Source of the DNA: Halomonas campaniensis
GTDB lineage: Bacteria > Pseudomonadota > Gammaproteobacteria > Pseudomonadales > Halomonadaceae
NCBI RefSeq assembly: GCF_002211105.1
Contig: NZ_JPUA01000034.1
Location: forward strand, 1,038,171-1,095,224
Reading direction: 5' to 3'
DNA: 57,054 bases
Part shown: one piece after another, positions 1 to 8,707 of the stretch
Numbering within the stretch: position 1 is the stretch's first letter
Layout of the letters: each line of letters begins with the position of its first letter
Translations under genes and position numbers: made by a program
The notes under the pieces: generated by a model
What the model was told of the DNA's origin: nothing
What the model saw: the letters and a program-made list of their open reading frames with translations, nothing else
The model's database searches: none

Positions 1-29
1 ACCACTAGCTTTTGTTTGAGCAGCAACCT

Positions 30-97
30 GTAGCGCGCAAGCCCGCGGTGCCTCATTCGTTCGTCCCTCACGAGATTCGTAACTAAGCGCTACGATG
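30..97. repeat. degenerate copy of the interspersed intergenic repeat
   Basis: This stretch begins with GTAGCGCG, contains a GCGGTGCCTCATTCG block and ends with GCGCTAC. The same parts occur in the complete repeats at 7692-8545, 22271-22436, 23171-23332 and 27345-27800. The copy is diverged and lies upstream of the sulfotransferase gene. Bases 98-205 show nothing else I can name; an AAAGGAG ribosome-binding site follows at about 206-212. Confidence 0.55.
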
Positions 98-220
98 GAT
101 ACAGATGATTTTGCCCAGTAACAGTTAACACCCCAGTAATACTCATTCGGGAATGGACTCTCGCCAACTTCACGTGGAAGTGATTGTGTAAGTGGGCGTT
201 GTATAAAGGAGATGTAATAG

Positions 221-1177
221 ATGTCACTTTTTTTTGTGCACATACCTAAAACTGCCGGTACAAGCTTTAGGCAGGGGGCTGAAAAGTATTTTACGCCAGA
301 GCGCATTGTTTATGATTATGGAGTGAACTCCAATGCGACCTCTCCTTTTGTGAAGAAGTCTTTGCATGGTGATCAACCTGATTTCTGGCAGTTCAAGCAG
401 GCACTTGATAATCCAGCCATGATCGTGGGACATGTGACTATCGCGCGCTTTGTTTCCCTGTGGGGCGCGGGAAATACCGTTACCTTTCTACGTGAACCGC
501 TGCAACGTATTGCCTCTGAATATGCCCATTTTGTCAGGAATATGGATTACCAAGGAAGCTTCAAGGAATTCTATTCAGGCCGTGGGATGCGTAATCGTCA
601 ACGTCGGGCTCTTTATGGGGTGAATCTTGAGTCTATCGGGTTTATCGGCTTAACAGAACGTTATTCTGAAAGTCTGGAAATGTTAAATGACCGCTTTGCA
701 ACGCGCATTCCCGAGCGCGAAGACAATCAAGGTAAGTCTCGTCTGGAGGATGAGTATGAGTTTGATGAAGAGGATCTCGTTGAACTCAGGAAATTGAATA
801 GACGAGATATTGAGCTTTACCAGTACGCCTTAGCGTTGTTTGACTCACGCTATGCAATGTTCAAGTCTAACCAACCCTGGGCGCATGCTTGCCTTGTGGA
901 GGCCACCACGGAGGGGGGCAGCGGTTGGGCCTGGTGGGCAGATGAGCGTGATGCACCGTTGGAGGTCGAGCTGTGGGTCAATGGTGAGCTTACCAGCACC
1001 GCACGCGCGGTGAAGTTTCGCCAGGAGTTGTGTAGCGTGCTGCCGCCGCGTGGTGGGTATGTGGGCTTCCATCTGCCTTTGAAATTGTCTCCTCTTGATA
1101 AAGTGCAGTGTCGTGTTGCTGCTACGGGCCAATGGTTTCCGCCAAGCCCGCGCCTCATTGAGGAAACGAAGACGTAA
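221..1177 (+). CDS. PAPS-dependent sulfotransferase family protein with a C-terminal beta domain
   Basis: The protein has 318 residues. Its N-terminus carries HIPKTAGTSFR (about residues 6-16), the 5'-phosphosulfate-binding loop of the sulfotransferase superfamily. FLREPLQRIASEY (about 89-101) matches the 3'-phosphate-binding segment. Known members move sulfate from PAPS to sugar hydroxyls, and the neighbouring cysD, cysNC and cysQ genes would supply PAPS and clear PAP. I therefore infer that it sulfates the polysaccharide of this locus. Residues about 225-318 form a separate small domain (SGWAWW, GYVGFHLPL, LSPLDKV) that resembles domains in three other proteins of the cluster. The first two thirds of the gene is visibly AT-richer than this last part, which suggests a domain fusion. 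The ATG has an AAAGGAG site about 8 bases upstream. The acceptor is unknown. Confidence 0.82.
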   Translation: MSLFFVHIPKTAGTSFRQGAEKYFTPERIVYDYGVNSNATSPFVKKSLHGDQPDFWQFKQALDNPAMIVGHVTIARFVSLWGAGNTVTFLREPLQRIASEYAHFVRNMDYQGSFKEFYSGRGMRNRQRRALYGVNLESIGFIGLTERYSESLEMLNDRFATRIPEREDNQGKSRLEDEYEFDEEDLVELRKLNRRDIELYQYALALFDSRYAMFKSNQPWAHACLVEATTEGGSGWAWWADERDAPLEVELWVNGELTSTARAVKFRQELCSVLPPRGGYVGFHLPLKLSPLDKVQCRVAATGQWFPPSPRLIEETKT

Positions 1178-1215
1178 TATCTTCAGGGGCAACGTCAGTT
1201 GGATTCTGGCAGTTA

Positions 1216-1256
1216 ACGTTCGCTGAACTCGCTTTCTCGTTACCACGCGCTACGTT
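1216..1256. repeat. partial copy of the interspersed intergenic repeat (left arm only)
   Basis: CGTTCGCTGAACTCG and TCGTTACCACGCGCTACG match the left arm of the 248-bp unit found at 7692-8545. It sits between the convergent sulfotransferase and SLC13 genes. Confidence 0.7.
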
Positions 1257-1275
1257 CCACACTCTATCTCCTCAC

Positions 1276-3003
1276 CTAAAATGGGAACACCAGCGGCGTA
1301 ATCAGTAGTACCGCCGCTGAATAGGTAAGGCTGACTGGCAAACCGATCTTCAGGAAGTCCGTGATGCGGTAGCGGCCGGGGGAGTAGACCATTAAGTGGG
1401 TTTGATAGCCAAACGGGATTAGAAAGCAGGCGCTGGCGCCGTACGCTACGGCCATTACAAACGGCAGCGGGTCGGCCCCAAAGGCGTGGGCGGTTCTCCA
1501 GGCAATAGGAAAGGCTAATGCAGCCGCCGCGTTGTTAGTTACCGTTTCTGTCAGTAGTAGCGTCAACAGGTAGCAGCCAATAAACGCGGCATAGACACCG
1601 TAACCACTGAATAGACCTTGCATACCAGTCGCTAGTAATCCCGCCGCGCCTGAGTTTTCCAATGCTTGAGCGATGGCTAACGCCGAACCAATAATTAGCC
1701 ATAGCTCAAACGGGAAACGGCGACGTAGTTCTGCCAGGCTAATGACTTTCATTAGCAGTAGCCCCCCCAGCAGTACCAGTAGCCCATGAAAAAGTGGCAG
1801 CACATTAGCCGTGGCAAGGGCGATAACTGCTGCGAACCCCCCCAGGCTGAGCAAGCTCTCTCTGTTTCTCAGTTGCGGCCGAGTGAAGCTGCCGCTTAGT
1901 AAGTGGAAGTTACGGTCTAGATTGCGGTGCTGGCGGAAATCGGCGCTCACCGCTAGCAGTAAGCAGTCACCCACGCGCAGAGGAATTTTTCCCAGCTGTC
2001 CCTCTAAGCGTTTTTCTCCACGCCTTATACCCACCACGCCCGCACTGAACATGCTGCGGAAATCTACATCCTGCAGAGTTTTTCCTGACAACTCAGATTC
2101 GTGGGAAATGACTACTTCGACTAGGTTGGTCGCCAGCAGGTTATCGGCTTGATGGCCAAATAAGTGCAGCCCTGGAAAGCGCTGTAGGGCTTGCACTTTG
2201 CCCACTTCACCGGTGAATACCAGCGTGTCATAGGCTTGAAGTTGCTCATCCGGTGCCACGGGGCTGATCAGCCGCCCGTGTCGTTCTATTTCCAGTAAAT
2301 AAAGCCCCTCTAAGCTGCGCAGGCCGTTTTTTTCGATGGTTTTCCCAATCATGGTTGAATCTGGTTCTAGATCTGCCGCTAGAAAGTAGGAGAGCTTCTC
2401 GTTGGTGTCTTCCAATTGGTGATGGGGTAGGGCATTAGCGCGCCACATTAAAACACAGAGGGTAATCAGCGCCACGGGGATACCCACCAAGCTAAATTGG
2501 AACATGCCCAGCTCGCTGCCACTGGCACTCAAATTAAACGAGTTCACTACTAGGTTGGTGGATGTGCCCACTAACGTAGTAATGCCGCCCAAGACCGAAG
2601 CGTACGAGAGCGGGATTAATAGCCGTGAAGGCGCGATACGCTGTTGGCGCGAAATGGCTCCCAGGAAGGCGGCTACCACTGCCGTATTATTCAAAAAAGC
2701 GGAAAGTATCGCCGTAATGCCCATTAAACGTGCTGTAGCAAGCCGCGGGTGACCTTTTAACAAGTGGCGTGATAGCCAGTCTAGAAGGGGTGAGCGTTCA
2801 AGCGCCAATGATACCAGCAACAAGAGCAGCAGTGTGGCAAGCGCAGGGTTGGTGTACTGGGTGAGCAGGGTGGCGGTGTCTACAAAACCGAGTAGCAAAA
2901 AAATAGCGGCTAATGTGACAAAAGCAATGGCGGGCTTTACGCGCCCGCTGATCAACAGCGCTAATAAAATCGTAATGGAGAACAGAACGGCCCAGGGGAT
3001 CAT
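1276..3003 (-). CDS. SLC13/DASS family anion permease with RCK_C domains, probable sulfate importer
   Basis: A membrane protein of 575 residues. It has the two-half layout of the SLC13 (divalent anion:Na+ symporter) family: hydrophobic segments over about residues 1-190 and 380-575, with a soluble centre of about 190-375. Each half has a family-type asparagine motif, LNNTAVVAAFLG in the first and TVTNNAAAALAFP in the second. The centre contains two TrkA-C-like (RCK_C) parts, typical of bacterial sulfate/thiosulfate-type members. Such proteins bring anions across the inner membrane. The gene is divergent from the wHTH-cysD-cysNC group, so sulfate import for PAPS synthesis is the likely job. 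The substrate is inferred from context; dicarboxylate or another anion remains possible. An AAGGA site precedes the ATG. Confidence 0.8.
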   Translation of the reverse strand: MIPWAVLFSITILLALLISGRVKPAIAFVTLAAIFLLLGFVDTATLLTQYTNPALATLLLLLLVSLALERSPLLDWLSRHLLKGHPRLATARLMGITAILSAFLNNTAVVAAFLGAISRQQRIAPSRLLIPLSYASVLGGITTLVGTSTNLVVNSFNLSASGSELGMFQFSLVGIPVALITLCVLMWRANALPHHQLEDTNEKLSYFLAADLEPDSTMIGKTIEKNGLRSLEGLYLLEIERHGRLISPVAPDEQLQAYDTLVFTGEVGKVQALQRFPGLHLFGHQADNLLATNLVEVVISHESELSGKTLQDVDFRSMFSAGVVGIRRGEKRLEGQLGKIPLRVGDCLLLAVSADFRQHRNLDRNFHLLSGSFTRPQLRNRESLLSLGGFAAVIALATANVLPLFHGLLVLLGGLLLMKVISLAELRRRFPFELWLIIGSALAIAQALENSGAAGLLATGMQGLFSGYGVYAAFIGCYLLTLLLTETVTNNAAAALAFPIAWRTAHAFGADPLPFVMAVAYGASACFLIPFGYQTHLMVYSPGRYRITDFLKIGLPVSLTYSAAVLLITPLVFPF

Positions 3004-3142
3004 GGTGGGTCCTTAAAAACGGTAACTTCATGGTTCGCTTGCTGGATTTTACGCAGGCTTTTATGATGGAGTCTAATAATTGCAATTCTTAGTTGTGATG
3101 ATTTTTTAAATATTTATTAAATACATATGGTTATAAGAAATA

Positions 3143-3928
3143 TTGAGCATTAAACATTTATCGCCTGAAAAGCTCAATGAGCGCCGCATGCAAGCTGTAA
3201 AGCTACGCTTGGATGGGGTAACGGTTGCGTTGGTAAGTCAGCAAACCGGGCTTTCTGCCCCAACCGTTTCAGCGGCCTGGAAGGCGTTTCGTGAAGGTGG
3301 CTGGGCGGCAGTGCCGGTGCGACCTCGTGGCCGTTTAAAAGGGCAAGCTAATGTGCTCGATGCCGCTATTCAACAACGGTTGTGGGAGGCGCTGTATGCC
3401 CCGCCACCCGCTGAACAACCAGGCTGGAACAGCGCTGACCTTGTGGCGTTTTTACGCGATGAGCACGGCGTTGAATTGACCCAGCGTGGCATTGAGCACT
3501 GGTGGGAAAACCAAGGTTTGAAGCATGAGCCGTGGCCGTTAAGCGCATTGGCTAAGCAGCGCTCGCAGCGTGGCCGATGGTATCGGCAGGCCGTTGCGCC
3601 GCGGTTTGACAGGTTAGAAGAGGCCAACCAGCGTTGGCAGGGCGGTGTGCGCCGGGTGGCGCATCCACAGCGTCCGGTTTATCAGCTCTATTTGCATGGC
3701 CCGCGCGGTAGGCTGTGGATGCGCTGTTTTAAGCGCCCGCCCTTGGCAGATGATTATTTGGCCGCGATGCAGGCACTCATTGGCAATAGTAAAGAAAGTA
3801 ACAGGCCAGTCGCCTTGGTATTTCATGGCGCTTGGTTGTCAGCCAGCCCGCAAGTGACGGTTTGGTTGGCGCAACAAACGATGTTTTGGTTAGTGCCGGT
3901 ACCTGCCGATATGGGCTTGGCTTCCTAG
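3143..3928 (+). CDS. winged helix-turn-helix protein derived from an IS630-type transposase
   Basis: A 261-residue protein with a TTG start. The N-terminal part (about 1-65) is a helix-turn-helix (LVSQQTGLSAPTVSAAWK), and about 85-135 is a second winged-helix part (ADLVAFLRDEHGVELTQRG). This order is that of IS630/Tc1-like transposases. The C-terminal 90 residues look like the DDE_3 domain (RPVYQLYL, ADDYLAAMQAL, VTVWLAQQ). However, the position of the second catalytic Asp reads FHGAWLS, and the protein ends before the usual SPELNPIE segment, so transposition is unlikely. There are no terminal inverted repeats around it. It lies 38 bases upstream of cysD on the same strand, so a role as a DNA-binding regulator of the sulfate genes is plausible but unproven. 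Confidence 0.6.
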   Translation: MSIKHLSPEKLNERRMQAVKLRLDGVTVALVSQQTGLSAPTVSAAWKAFREGGWAAVPVRPRGRLKGQANVLDAAIQQRLWEALYAPPPAEQPGWNSADLVAFLRDEHGVELTQRGIEHWWENQGLKHEPWPLSALAKQRSQRGRWYRQAVAPRFDRLEEANQRWQGGVRRVAHPQRPVYQLYLHGPRGRLWMRCFKRPPLADDYLAAMQALIGNSKESNRPVALVFHGAWLSASPQVTVWLAQQTMFWLVPVPADMGLAS

Positions 3929-3966
3929 CACTTAAGAGCAAACTTTTTCACCTTACGTTGGGATAG

Positions 3967-4872
3967 ATGATGACATCACTCACCCATTTACAGCGACTGG
4001 AAGCGGAAAGCATTCAGATCATGCGCGAAGTGGTTGCCGAGACTGAAAACCCGGTAATGCTTTATTCGGTCGGTAAAGACTCGGCGGTCATGCTACACCT
4101 GGCCCGCAAAGCCTTTGCACCTTCGCCACCGCCGTTCCCGCTGCTGCACGTTGATACCCGCTGGAAGTTCCGGGCCATGTATGAATTCCGCGACAATATG
4201 GCGGAAGAGATTGGTATGGATTTGCTGGTACATATCAACCCGGAAGGTGTCGAGAAGGACATCAATCCGTTTACCCACGGCTCGGCGATTCATACCGACA
4301 TAATGAAGACCGAAGGCTTGAAGCAGGCGCTGGATAAGTACGGCTTTGATGCGGCCTTTGGCGGCGCCCGGCGGGATGAGGAGAAATCCCGTGCCAAGGA
4401 GCGTATTTTTTCGTTCCGTACCGCACAGCACCGCTGGGATCCTAAAAACCAGCGCCCGGAGTTATGGAAGCTCTATAACACGCGTAAGAATGGTAAAGAG
4501 TCGATCCGCGTATTTCCGATCTCCAACTGGACCGAACTGGATATATGGCAGTACATCTATCTGCAGAATATTCCCATCGTTCCGCTCTACTATGCGGCTG
4601 AACGGCCGGTGGTGGAGCGCGATGGTACGCTGATTATGGTCGATGATGAGCGCATGCCGTTAGAGCCCGGTGAAGTGCCCATGATGCGTAAAGTACGTTT
4701 CCGTACCCTGGGCTGCTATCCGCTCACCGGTGCGGTTGAGTCAGAAGCGGATACCTTGCCTGCCATTATCCAAGAAATGCTGTTGACCAAAACATCGGAA
4801 CGTCAGGGCCGGGTGATTGATAGCGATAGCGCGGCATCCATGGAGAAGAAGAAGCAAGAGGGGTATTTTTAA
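3967..4872 (+). CDS. cysD: sulfate adenylyltransferase small subunit CysD
   Basis: This 301-residue protein matches the usual length of CysD (about 300). The N-terminal PP-loop of the adenylyltransferase/PAPS reductase fold is clear ([19 protein letters not shown], about residues 31-50). [15 protein letters not shown] and [15 protein letters not shown] are characteristic CysD segments. With CysN it makes adenosine 5'-phosphosulfate (APS) from ATP and sulfate in the cytoplasm. Its stop overlaps the cysNC start by one base, so the two are translationally coupled. In this locus the pair probably feeds polysaccharide sulfation, though it may also serve cysteine synthesis. Confidence 0.96.
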   Translation: MMTSLTHLQRLEAESIQIMREVVAETENPVMLYSVGKDSAVMLHLARKAFAPSPPPFPLLHVDTRWKFRAMYEFRDNMAEEIGMDLLVHINPEGVEKDINPFTHGSAIHTDIMKTEGLKQALDKYGFDAAFGGARRDEEKSRAKERIFSFRTAQHRWDPKNQRPELWKLYNTRKNGKESIRVFPISNWTELDIWQYIYLQNIPIVPLYYAAERPVVERDGTLIMVDDERMPLEPGEVPMMRKVRFRTLGCYPLTGAVESEADTLPAIIQEMLLTKTSERQGRVIDSDSAASMEKKKQEGYF

Positions 4873-6776
4873 TGTCTCACTCATCTGACCTGATTGCTGA
4901 CGATATCGAAGGCTACCTGAAAGCCCACGAGCATAAGGGCTTGCTGCGCTTCATTACTTGCGGCAGCGTAGACGACGGCAAAAGTACCCTAATTGGACGC
5001 CTGTTGTTTGAGTCCAAATTGCTGTTTGAAGATCAACTGGCAGCGATAGAAGCGGACTCGAAAAAATACGGCACCCAGGGCGGAGAGATGGATTTTGCGC
5101 TGCTGGTGGATGGCCTGGCCGCCGAGCGCGAGCAGGGCATTACCATTGATGTGGCGTATCGTTTTTTCTCTACCGAGAAGCGCAAGTTCATCGTAGCGGA
5201 TACCCCAGGGCACGAGCAGTACACCCGCAACATGGTGACCGGGGCTTCCACGGCTGATGCGGCTATTTTGATGGTCGACGCACGCCACGGCATTTTGACG
5301 CAAACCCGCCGCCATAGCTTTTTGATGTCGTTAATGGGTATGCGCCACGTGGTGGTGGCGATCAACAAGATGGATTTGGTCGACTACTCCAAAGCGCGTT
5401 TTGATCAAATCGTTGAAGAGTACCGTGCTTTCGCCAAACAGCTGGGGCTGGAGAACATCACCTTCATTCCCATGTCGGCGCTGAAGGGCGACAATGTCAT
5501 TGAGCATAGCGCCAAAATGCCGTGGTACCACGGTACGACGCTGCTGGGTTACCTGGAAACCGTCGAGCTGGATGCTGAGCATCTTCAACGCTCTCCCTTT
5601 CGCATGCCTGTGCAGTGGGTGAATCGCCCCAACCTGGATTTCCGCGGTTTTACCGGCATGGTGGCCAGCGGTGTGGTGCGCCCCGGCGACCAAATCCGTG
5701 TTCAGCCTTCTGGCAAAACAAGCACTGTCTCGCGTATCTATACCTTGGATGGTGACTTGGAAGAGGCCGTTGCCGGGCAGTCTATTACGCTGTTGCTGGA
5801 AGATGAAATTGATATTTCCCGTGGCGATGTCATTTCCGGCGTAGATGAGCCAGCTCACACCGCTGACCAGTTTGAAACTACTCTGGTGTGGATGCATGAA
5901 GCGCCGTTGTTGCCGGGCCGCCCTTACTTGATGAAGCTGGGCACCCAAACAGTGTCGGCGACCGTGACGGATATCAAGTATCAGGTCAATGTAAATACCC
6001 TTGAGCACACGGCGAGCAAGCAGCTTGATCTGAACGGTATTGGTATTTGTACCCTAAGCCTTAACCGTGCCGTTGCCTTCGATGCCTATAAGGACAACCA
6101 CGATACTGGCGGCTTTATCCTCATCGACCGTATGACTAACAATACGGTTGGCGCAGGCATGCTCCACTTCGCCTTACGGCGTAGCCAGAATATTCATATG
6201 CAGCATGTGGATATTGATAAGCAGGCGCGTGCGTTGGCCAAAGGTCAGAAGCCCGCCGTGCTGTGGTTCACCGGGCTTTCCGGGGCGGGTAAATCGACCA
6301 TTGCTAACCTGGTCGAGAAAAAACTCTTTGCCCACGGCCAACATACCTATCTGCTGGATGGCGATAACGTGCGCCATGGCTTGAACCGTGATTTAGGCTT
6401 TACCGATGCCGACCGAGTGGAAAACGTGCGCCGGGTAGCGGAAACCGCCAAGCTGATGGTGGATGCCGGGCTGATCGTGATGTCGGCGTTTATCTCGCCT
6501 TTCCGCAGCGAGCGCCAGCTGGCGCGGGATCTATTGGAAGCGGGCGAGTTTATCGAGATTTTTGTCGATGCACCGCTGGATGTCGTTGAGGCGCGAGACC
6601 CGAAAGGCCTCTACAAAAAGGCCCGCCGCGGAGAGCTGAAAAACTTCACTGGCATTGATTCCGTTTATGAAGCCCCTGAAGCGCCGGATGTTCATCTGAA
6701 AACATCCGAAATGGACGCGGAAGAAGCAGCGGACGCCGTGATCGTAGCTCTGCGTGAACGTGGAATGATTAGCTGA
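4872..6776 (+). CDS. cysNC: bifunctional sulfate adenylyltransferase subunit 1 / APS kinase (CysN-CysC fusion)
   Basis: A 634-residue fusion. Residues 1-440 are the CysN GTPase: P-loop [14 protein letters not shown] (about 31-44), switch segment [12 protein letters not shown], and NKMD for guanine. EF-Tu-like beta-barrel domains follow. Residues about 450-634 are APS kinase CysC, with P-loop [23 protein letters not shown], and [10 protein letters not shown] carrying the serine associated with phosphoryl transfer. The protein couples GTP hydrolysis to APS synthesis and then makes PAPS. The fusion favours PAPS output, the form needed by the sulfotransferase nearby. A strong terminator follows at 6788-6836, so the cysD-cysNC transcript probably ends there and cysQ has its own promoter or depends on readthrough. 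Confidence 0.96.
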   Translation: MSHSSDLIADDIEGYLKAHEHKGLLRFITCGSVDDGKSTLIGRLLFESKLLFEDQLAAIEADSKKYGTQGGEMDFALLVDGLAAEREQGITIDVAYRFFSTEKRKFIVADTPGHEQYTRNMVTGASTADAAILMVDARHGILTQTRRHSFLMSLMGMRHVVVAINKMDLVDYSKARFDQIVEEYRAFAKQLGLENITFIPMSALKGDNVIEHSAKMPWYHGTTLLGYLETVELDAEHLQRSPFRMPVQWVNRPNLDFRGFTGMVASGVVRPGDQIRVQPSGKTSTVSRIYTLDGDLEEAVAGQSITLLLEDEIDISRGDVISGVDEPAHTADQFETTLVWMHEAPLLPGRPYLMKLGTQTVSATVTDIKYQVNVNTLEHTASKQLDLNGIGICTLSLNRAVAFDAYKDNHDTGGFILIDRMTNNTVGAGMLHFALRRSQNIHMQHVDIDKQARALAKGQKPAVLWFTGLSGAGKSTIANLVEKKLFAHGQHTYLLDGDNVRHGLNRDLGFTDADRVENVRRVAETAKLMVDAGLIVMSAFISPFRSERQLARDLLEAGEFIEIFVDAPLDVVEARDPKGLYKKARRGELKNFTGIDSVYEAPEAPDVHLKTSEMDAEEAADAVIVALRERGMIS

Positions 6777-6787
6777 TTTGAATGTGC

Positions 6788-6836
6788 AAGCTGTCAGGTG
6801 GTGGCGAGGATGGCCGCTACTTGGCAGCTTTTTTTT
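6788..6836 (+). terminator. rho-independent terminator after cysNC
   Basis: A 17-bp stem (arms 6788-6804 and 6814-6830) pairs completely if G-U wobbles are allowed, with a 9-base loop. It is followed by a run of eight T that starts in the stem's last bases. Confidence 0.88.
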
Positions 6837-6883
6837 ATGAAAAGGCTAAGTCTTCAGCTGGGCCTTATTAGAGGGATTAGATT

Positions 6884-7657
6884 ATGGCGCTTATTGATCA
6901 AGCACTGCTGGATGCGGTTGAACGCATAGCTCGTGAAGCTGGCGACGCCATTATGAGCGTTTACGCGCGCGAATTCAGTGTGGAAGAGAAGGAAGATAAA
7001 AGCCCGTTGACCGAGGCTGATAAAGCAGCGCACAACGTTATTGTGCGCGGTTTGCAGGCGTTGCCGGTGCAGATTCCGATCCTCTCAGAAGAGGACATTG
7101 AGGGCTTTTCAGGTGCTGATGCCGAGGGCCGCTACTGGCTAGTCGATCCGCTGGATGGCACCAAAGAGTTTATCAAGCGTAACGGTGAGTTCACCGTCAA
7201 TATTGCCTTGATTGAAAACGGTAAGCCGGTGCTTGGTGTGGTGACCGCGCCTGCGCTGAAGGTGGGCTATGTGGCCGCGCAAGGACTGGGCGCGTTTAAG
7301 GTTGAAGCCGATGGCCATCGTAAGGCCATTTCCGTGGCAGGCAAGCCTAAAGAGGGCGTAACGTGGCGCGTAGTGGGTAGCCGTTCCCACCCTAGCCCTG
7401 ATTTGGCCGCTTGGCTTGAACAGTTGGGTGAGCACACCATGCTGCCCATGGGCAGTTCATTAAAGCTGTGCATCATTGCCGAAGGTTTTGCCGATGCCTA
7501 TCCCCGCTTGGGGCCCACCTGTCTATGGGATACCGGCGCCGCCCACGCGGTAGTGCTCGAAGCTGGCGGTCGGGTAGAAACCCTGGAAGGCACACCCCTT
7601 AGCTACGCCAACCCCAGCGAAAAGCTCAACCCCTATTTTGTGGTGTGGGGGCATTAA
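6884..7657 (+). CDS. cysQ: 3'(2'),5'-bisphosphate nucleotidase CysQ
   Basis: The 257-residue protein has the inositol monophosphatase-family metal motifs: LSEEDIEGF (about 66-74), WLVDPLDGTKEFIKRNGEFTVN (about 86-106, the DPxDGT motif) and WDTGAAHAVVLEAGG near the C-terminus. The length fits CysQ (about 250). It hydrolyses 3'-phosphoadenosine 5'-phosphate, the product of every sulfotransferase reaction, to AMP and phosphate, and so relieves inhibition. Its position after cysNC and near a sulfotransferase fits recycling of PAP during capsule sulfation. The gene ends where the 248-bp repeat array begins. Confidence 0.95.
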   Translation: MALIDQALLDAVERIAREAGDAIMSVYAREFSVEEKEDKSPLTEADKAAHNVIVRGLQALPVQIPILSEEDIEGFSGADAEGRYWLVDPLDGTKEFIKRNGEFTVNIALIENGKPVLGVVTAPALKVGYVAAQGLGAFKVEADGHRKAISVAGKPKEGVTWRVVGSRSHPSPDLAAWLEQLGEHTMLPMGSSLKLCIIAEGFADAYPRLGPTCLWDTGAAHAVVLEAGGRVETLEGTPLSYANPSEKLNPYFVVWGH

Positions 7658-7691
7658 GCCCAGGCGCCACTGGTCTTTGTTTTGGCACCAA

Positions 7692-8545
7692 GGTTGGTTG
7701 GGTGCCATGGGGCGTCGTTCCGCCGCCTCCCGCGGGTGCCTACGAACGCTCGCTGAACTCGCGTTCTTCGTTACCCGCGCTACGGGTGCACTCACTCGAT
7801 TTCGGTGGTGTGATTACGTGCACACTCCCTTGGAAGCCTCACCTTCATGTGCCTGCGAGATTTAGTAGCGCGTGGTAAGCCTACGGCGCACCCGCGAAAG
7901 CAGCGCGGAGCGGTGCCGGGGTTTGGCTCGTGCAGGCAAGGTTAGTTGGTTGCCACGGGGCGTCGTTCCGCCGCCTCCCGCGGGTGCCTACGAACGCTCG
8001 CTGAACTCGCGTTCTTCGTTACCACGCGCTATGGGTGCACTCACTCGATTTCGGTGGTGTGATTACGTGCACATTCCCTTGGAAGCCTCACCTTCATGTG
8101 CCTGCGAGATTGAGTAGCGCGTGGTAAGCCTACGGCGCACCCGCGAAAGCAGCGCGGAGCGGTGCCGGGGTTGGTTCGTGTGGGCAGTGTTGTTTGGTTG
8201 CCACTGGGCGTCGTTCCGCCGCCATCCGCGGGTGCCTACGAACGCTCGTTGAACTCGCGTTCTTCGTTACCACGCGCTACGGGTGCACTCACTTGATTTC
8301 GGTGGGGTGATTACGTGCACACTCCCTTGGAATCCCCACCTTCAAGTGCATGTGTGATTGAGTAGCGCGTGGTAAGCCTCGGGCGCACCCGCGAAAGCAG
8401 CGCGGAGCGGTGCCGGTGTTGGTTCGTGTGGGCAGTGTTGTTTGGTTGCCACTGGGCGTCGTTCCGCCGCCTCCCGCGGGTGCCTCATTCGCTCGTGCCT
8501 CGCGAGATTCGTTACCACGCGCTACGGTATGTGCACTCATTTGAA
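7692..8545. repeat. tandem array of a 248-bp intergenic repeat (three full units plus a partial fourth)
   Basis: The landmark GGCGTCGTTCCGCCGCC recurs at 7711, 7959, 8207 and 8455, exactly 248 bases apart, and the units between differ at only a few positions. Each unit has a left arm ending TTACCACGCGCTAC, a core with TGATTACGTGCACA, and a right arm starting GTAGCGCGTGGTAA. The arm ends are reverse complements, so each unit can fold like a long composite REP/BIME. There is no convincing gene in 7658-8707; the open frames here are by-products of the repeat. Confidence 0.92.
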
Positions 8546-8626
8546 TGGGTGGTTTTCTTAGCGCGGCGTAAACCCCCTTCCTCTCATATACTCGTTACCT
8601 CGCTCTGCTGGGCTTATACTCCTGAC

Positions 8627-8689
8627 GATTCACGATTCACGATTCACGATTCACGATTCACGATTCACGATTCACGATTCACGATTCAC
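8627..8689 (+). repeat. heptamer tandem repeat (GATTCAC) x 9
   Basis: Nine perfect head-to-tail copies of GATTCAC end 18 bases before the ATG of glmM. The array lies just upstream of the probable ribosome-binding site, in or near the promoter or 5' leader. A perfect short repeat of this length can change copy number by slipped-strand mispairing, which would alter promoter or leader spacing rather than the reading frame. Confidence 0.95.
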
Positions 8690-8707
8690 TTTTAAGGTTA
8701 CTAAACA

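Noticed and set aside
1350..1385. GCGGTAGCGG, similar to an ops element
   Set aside because: It lies inside the SLC13 coding region, not upstream of a long operon, and lacks the full element.
3143..3928. Active IS630 insertion sequence
   Set aside because: No terminal inverted repeats or TA duplication are seen, and the catalytic DDE residues are missing.
7692..8545. CRISPR-like array
   Set aside because: The spacing is 248 bases, the whole unit rather than only a short repeat is conserved, there are no unique spacers, and no cas gene is present.
7645..8695. Several open frames of 75-108 codons across the repeat array, and similar frames at 22205-22579, 23161-23454 and 27397-27956
   Set aside because: They follow the GC-rich repeat, appear on both strands, and their peptides repeat with the DNA units, so they are by-products of the repeats.
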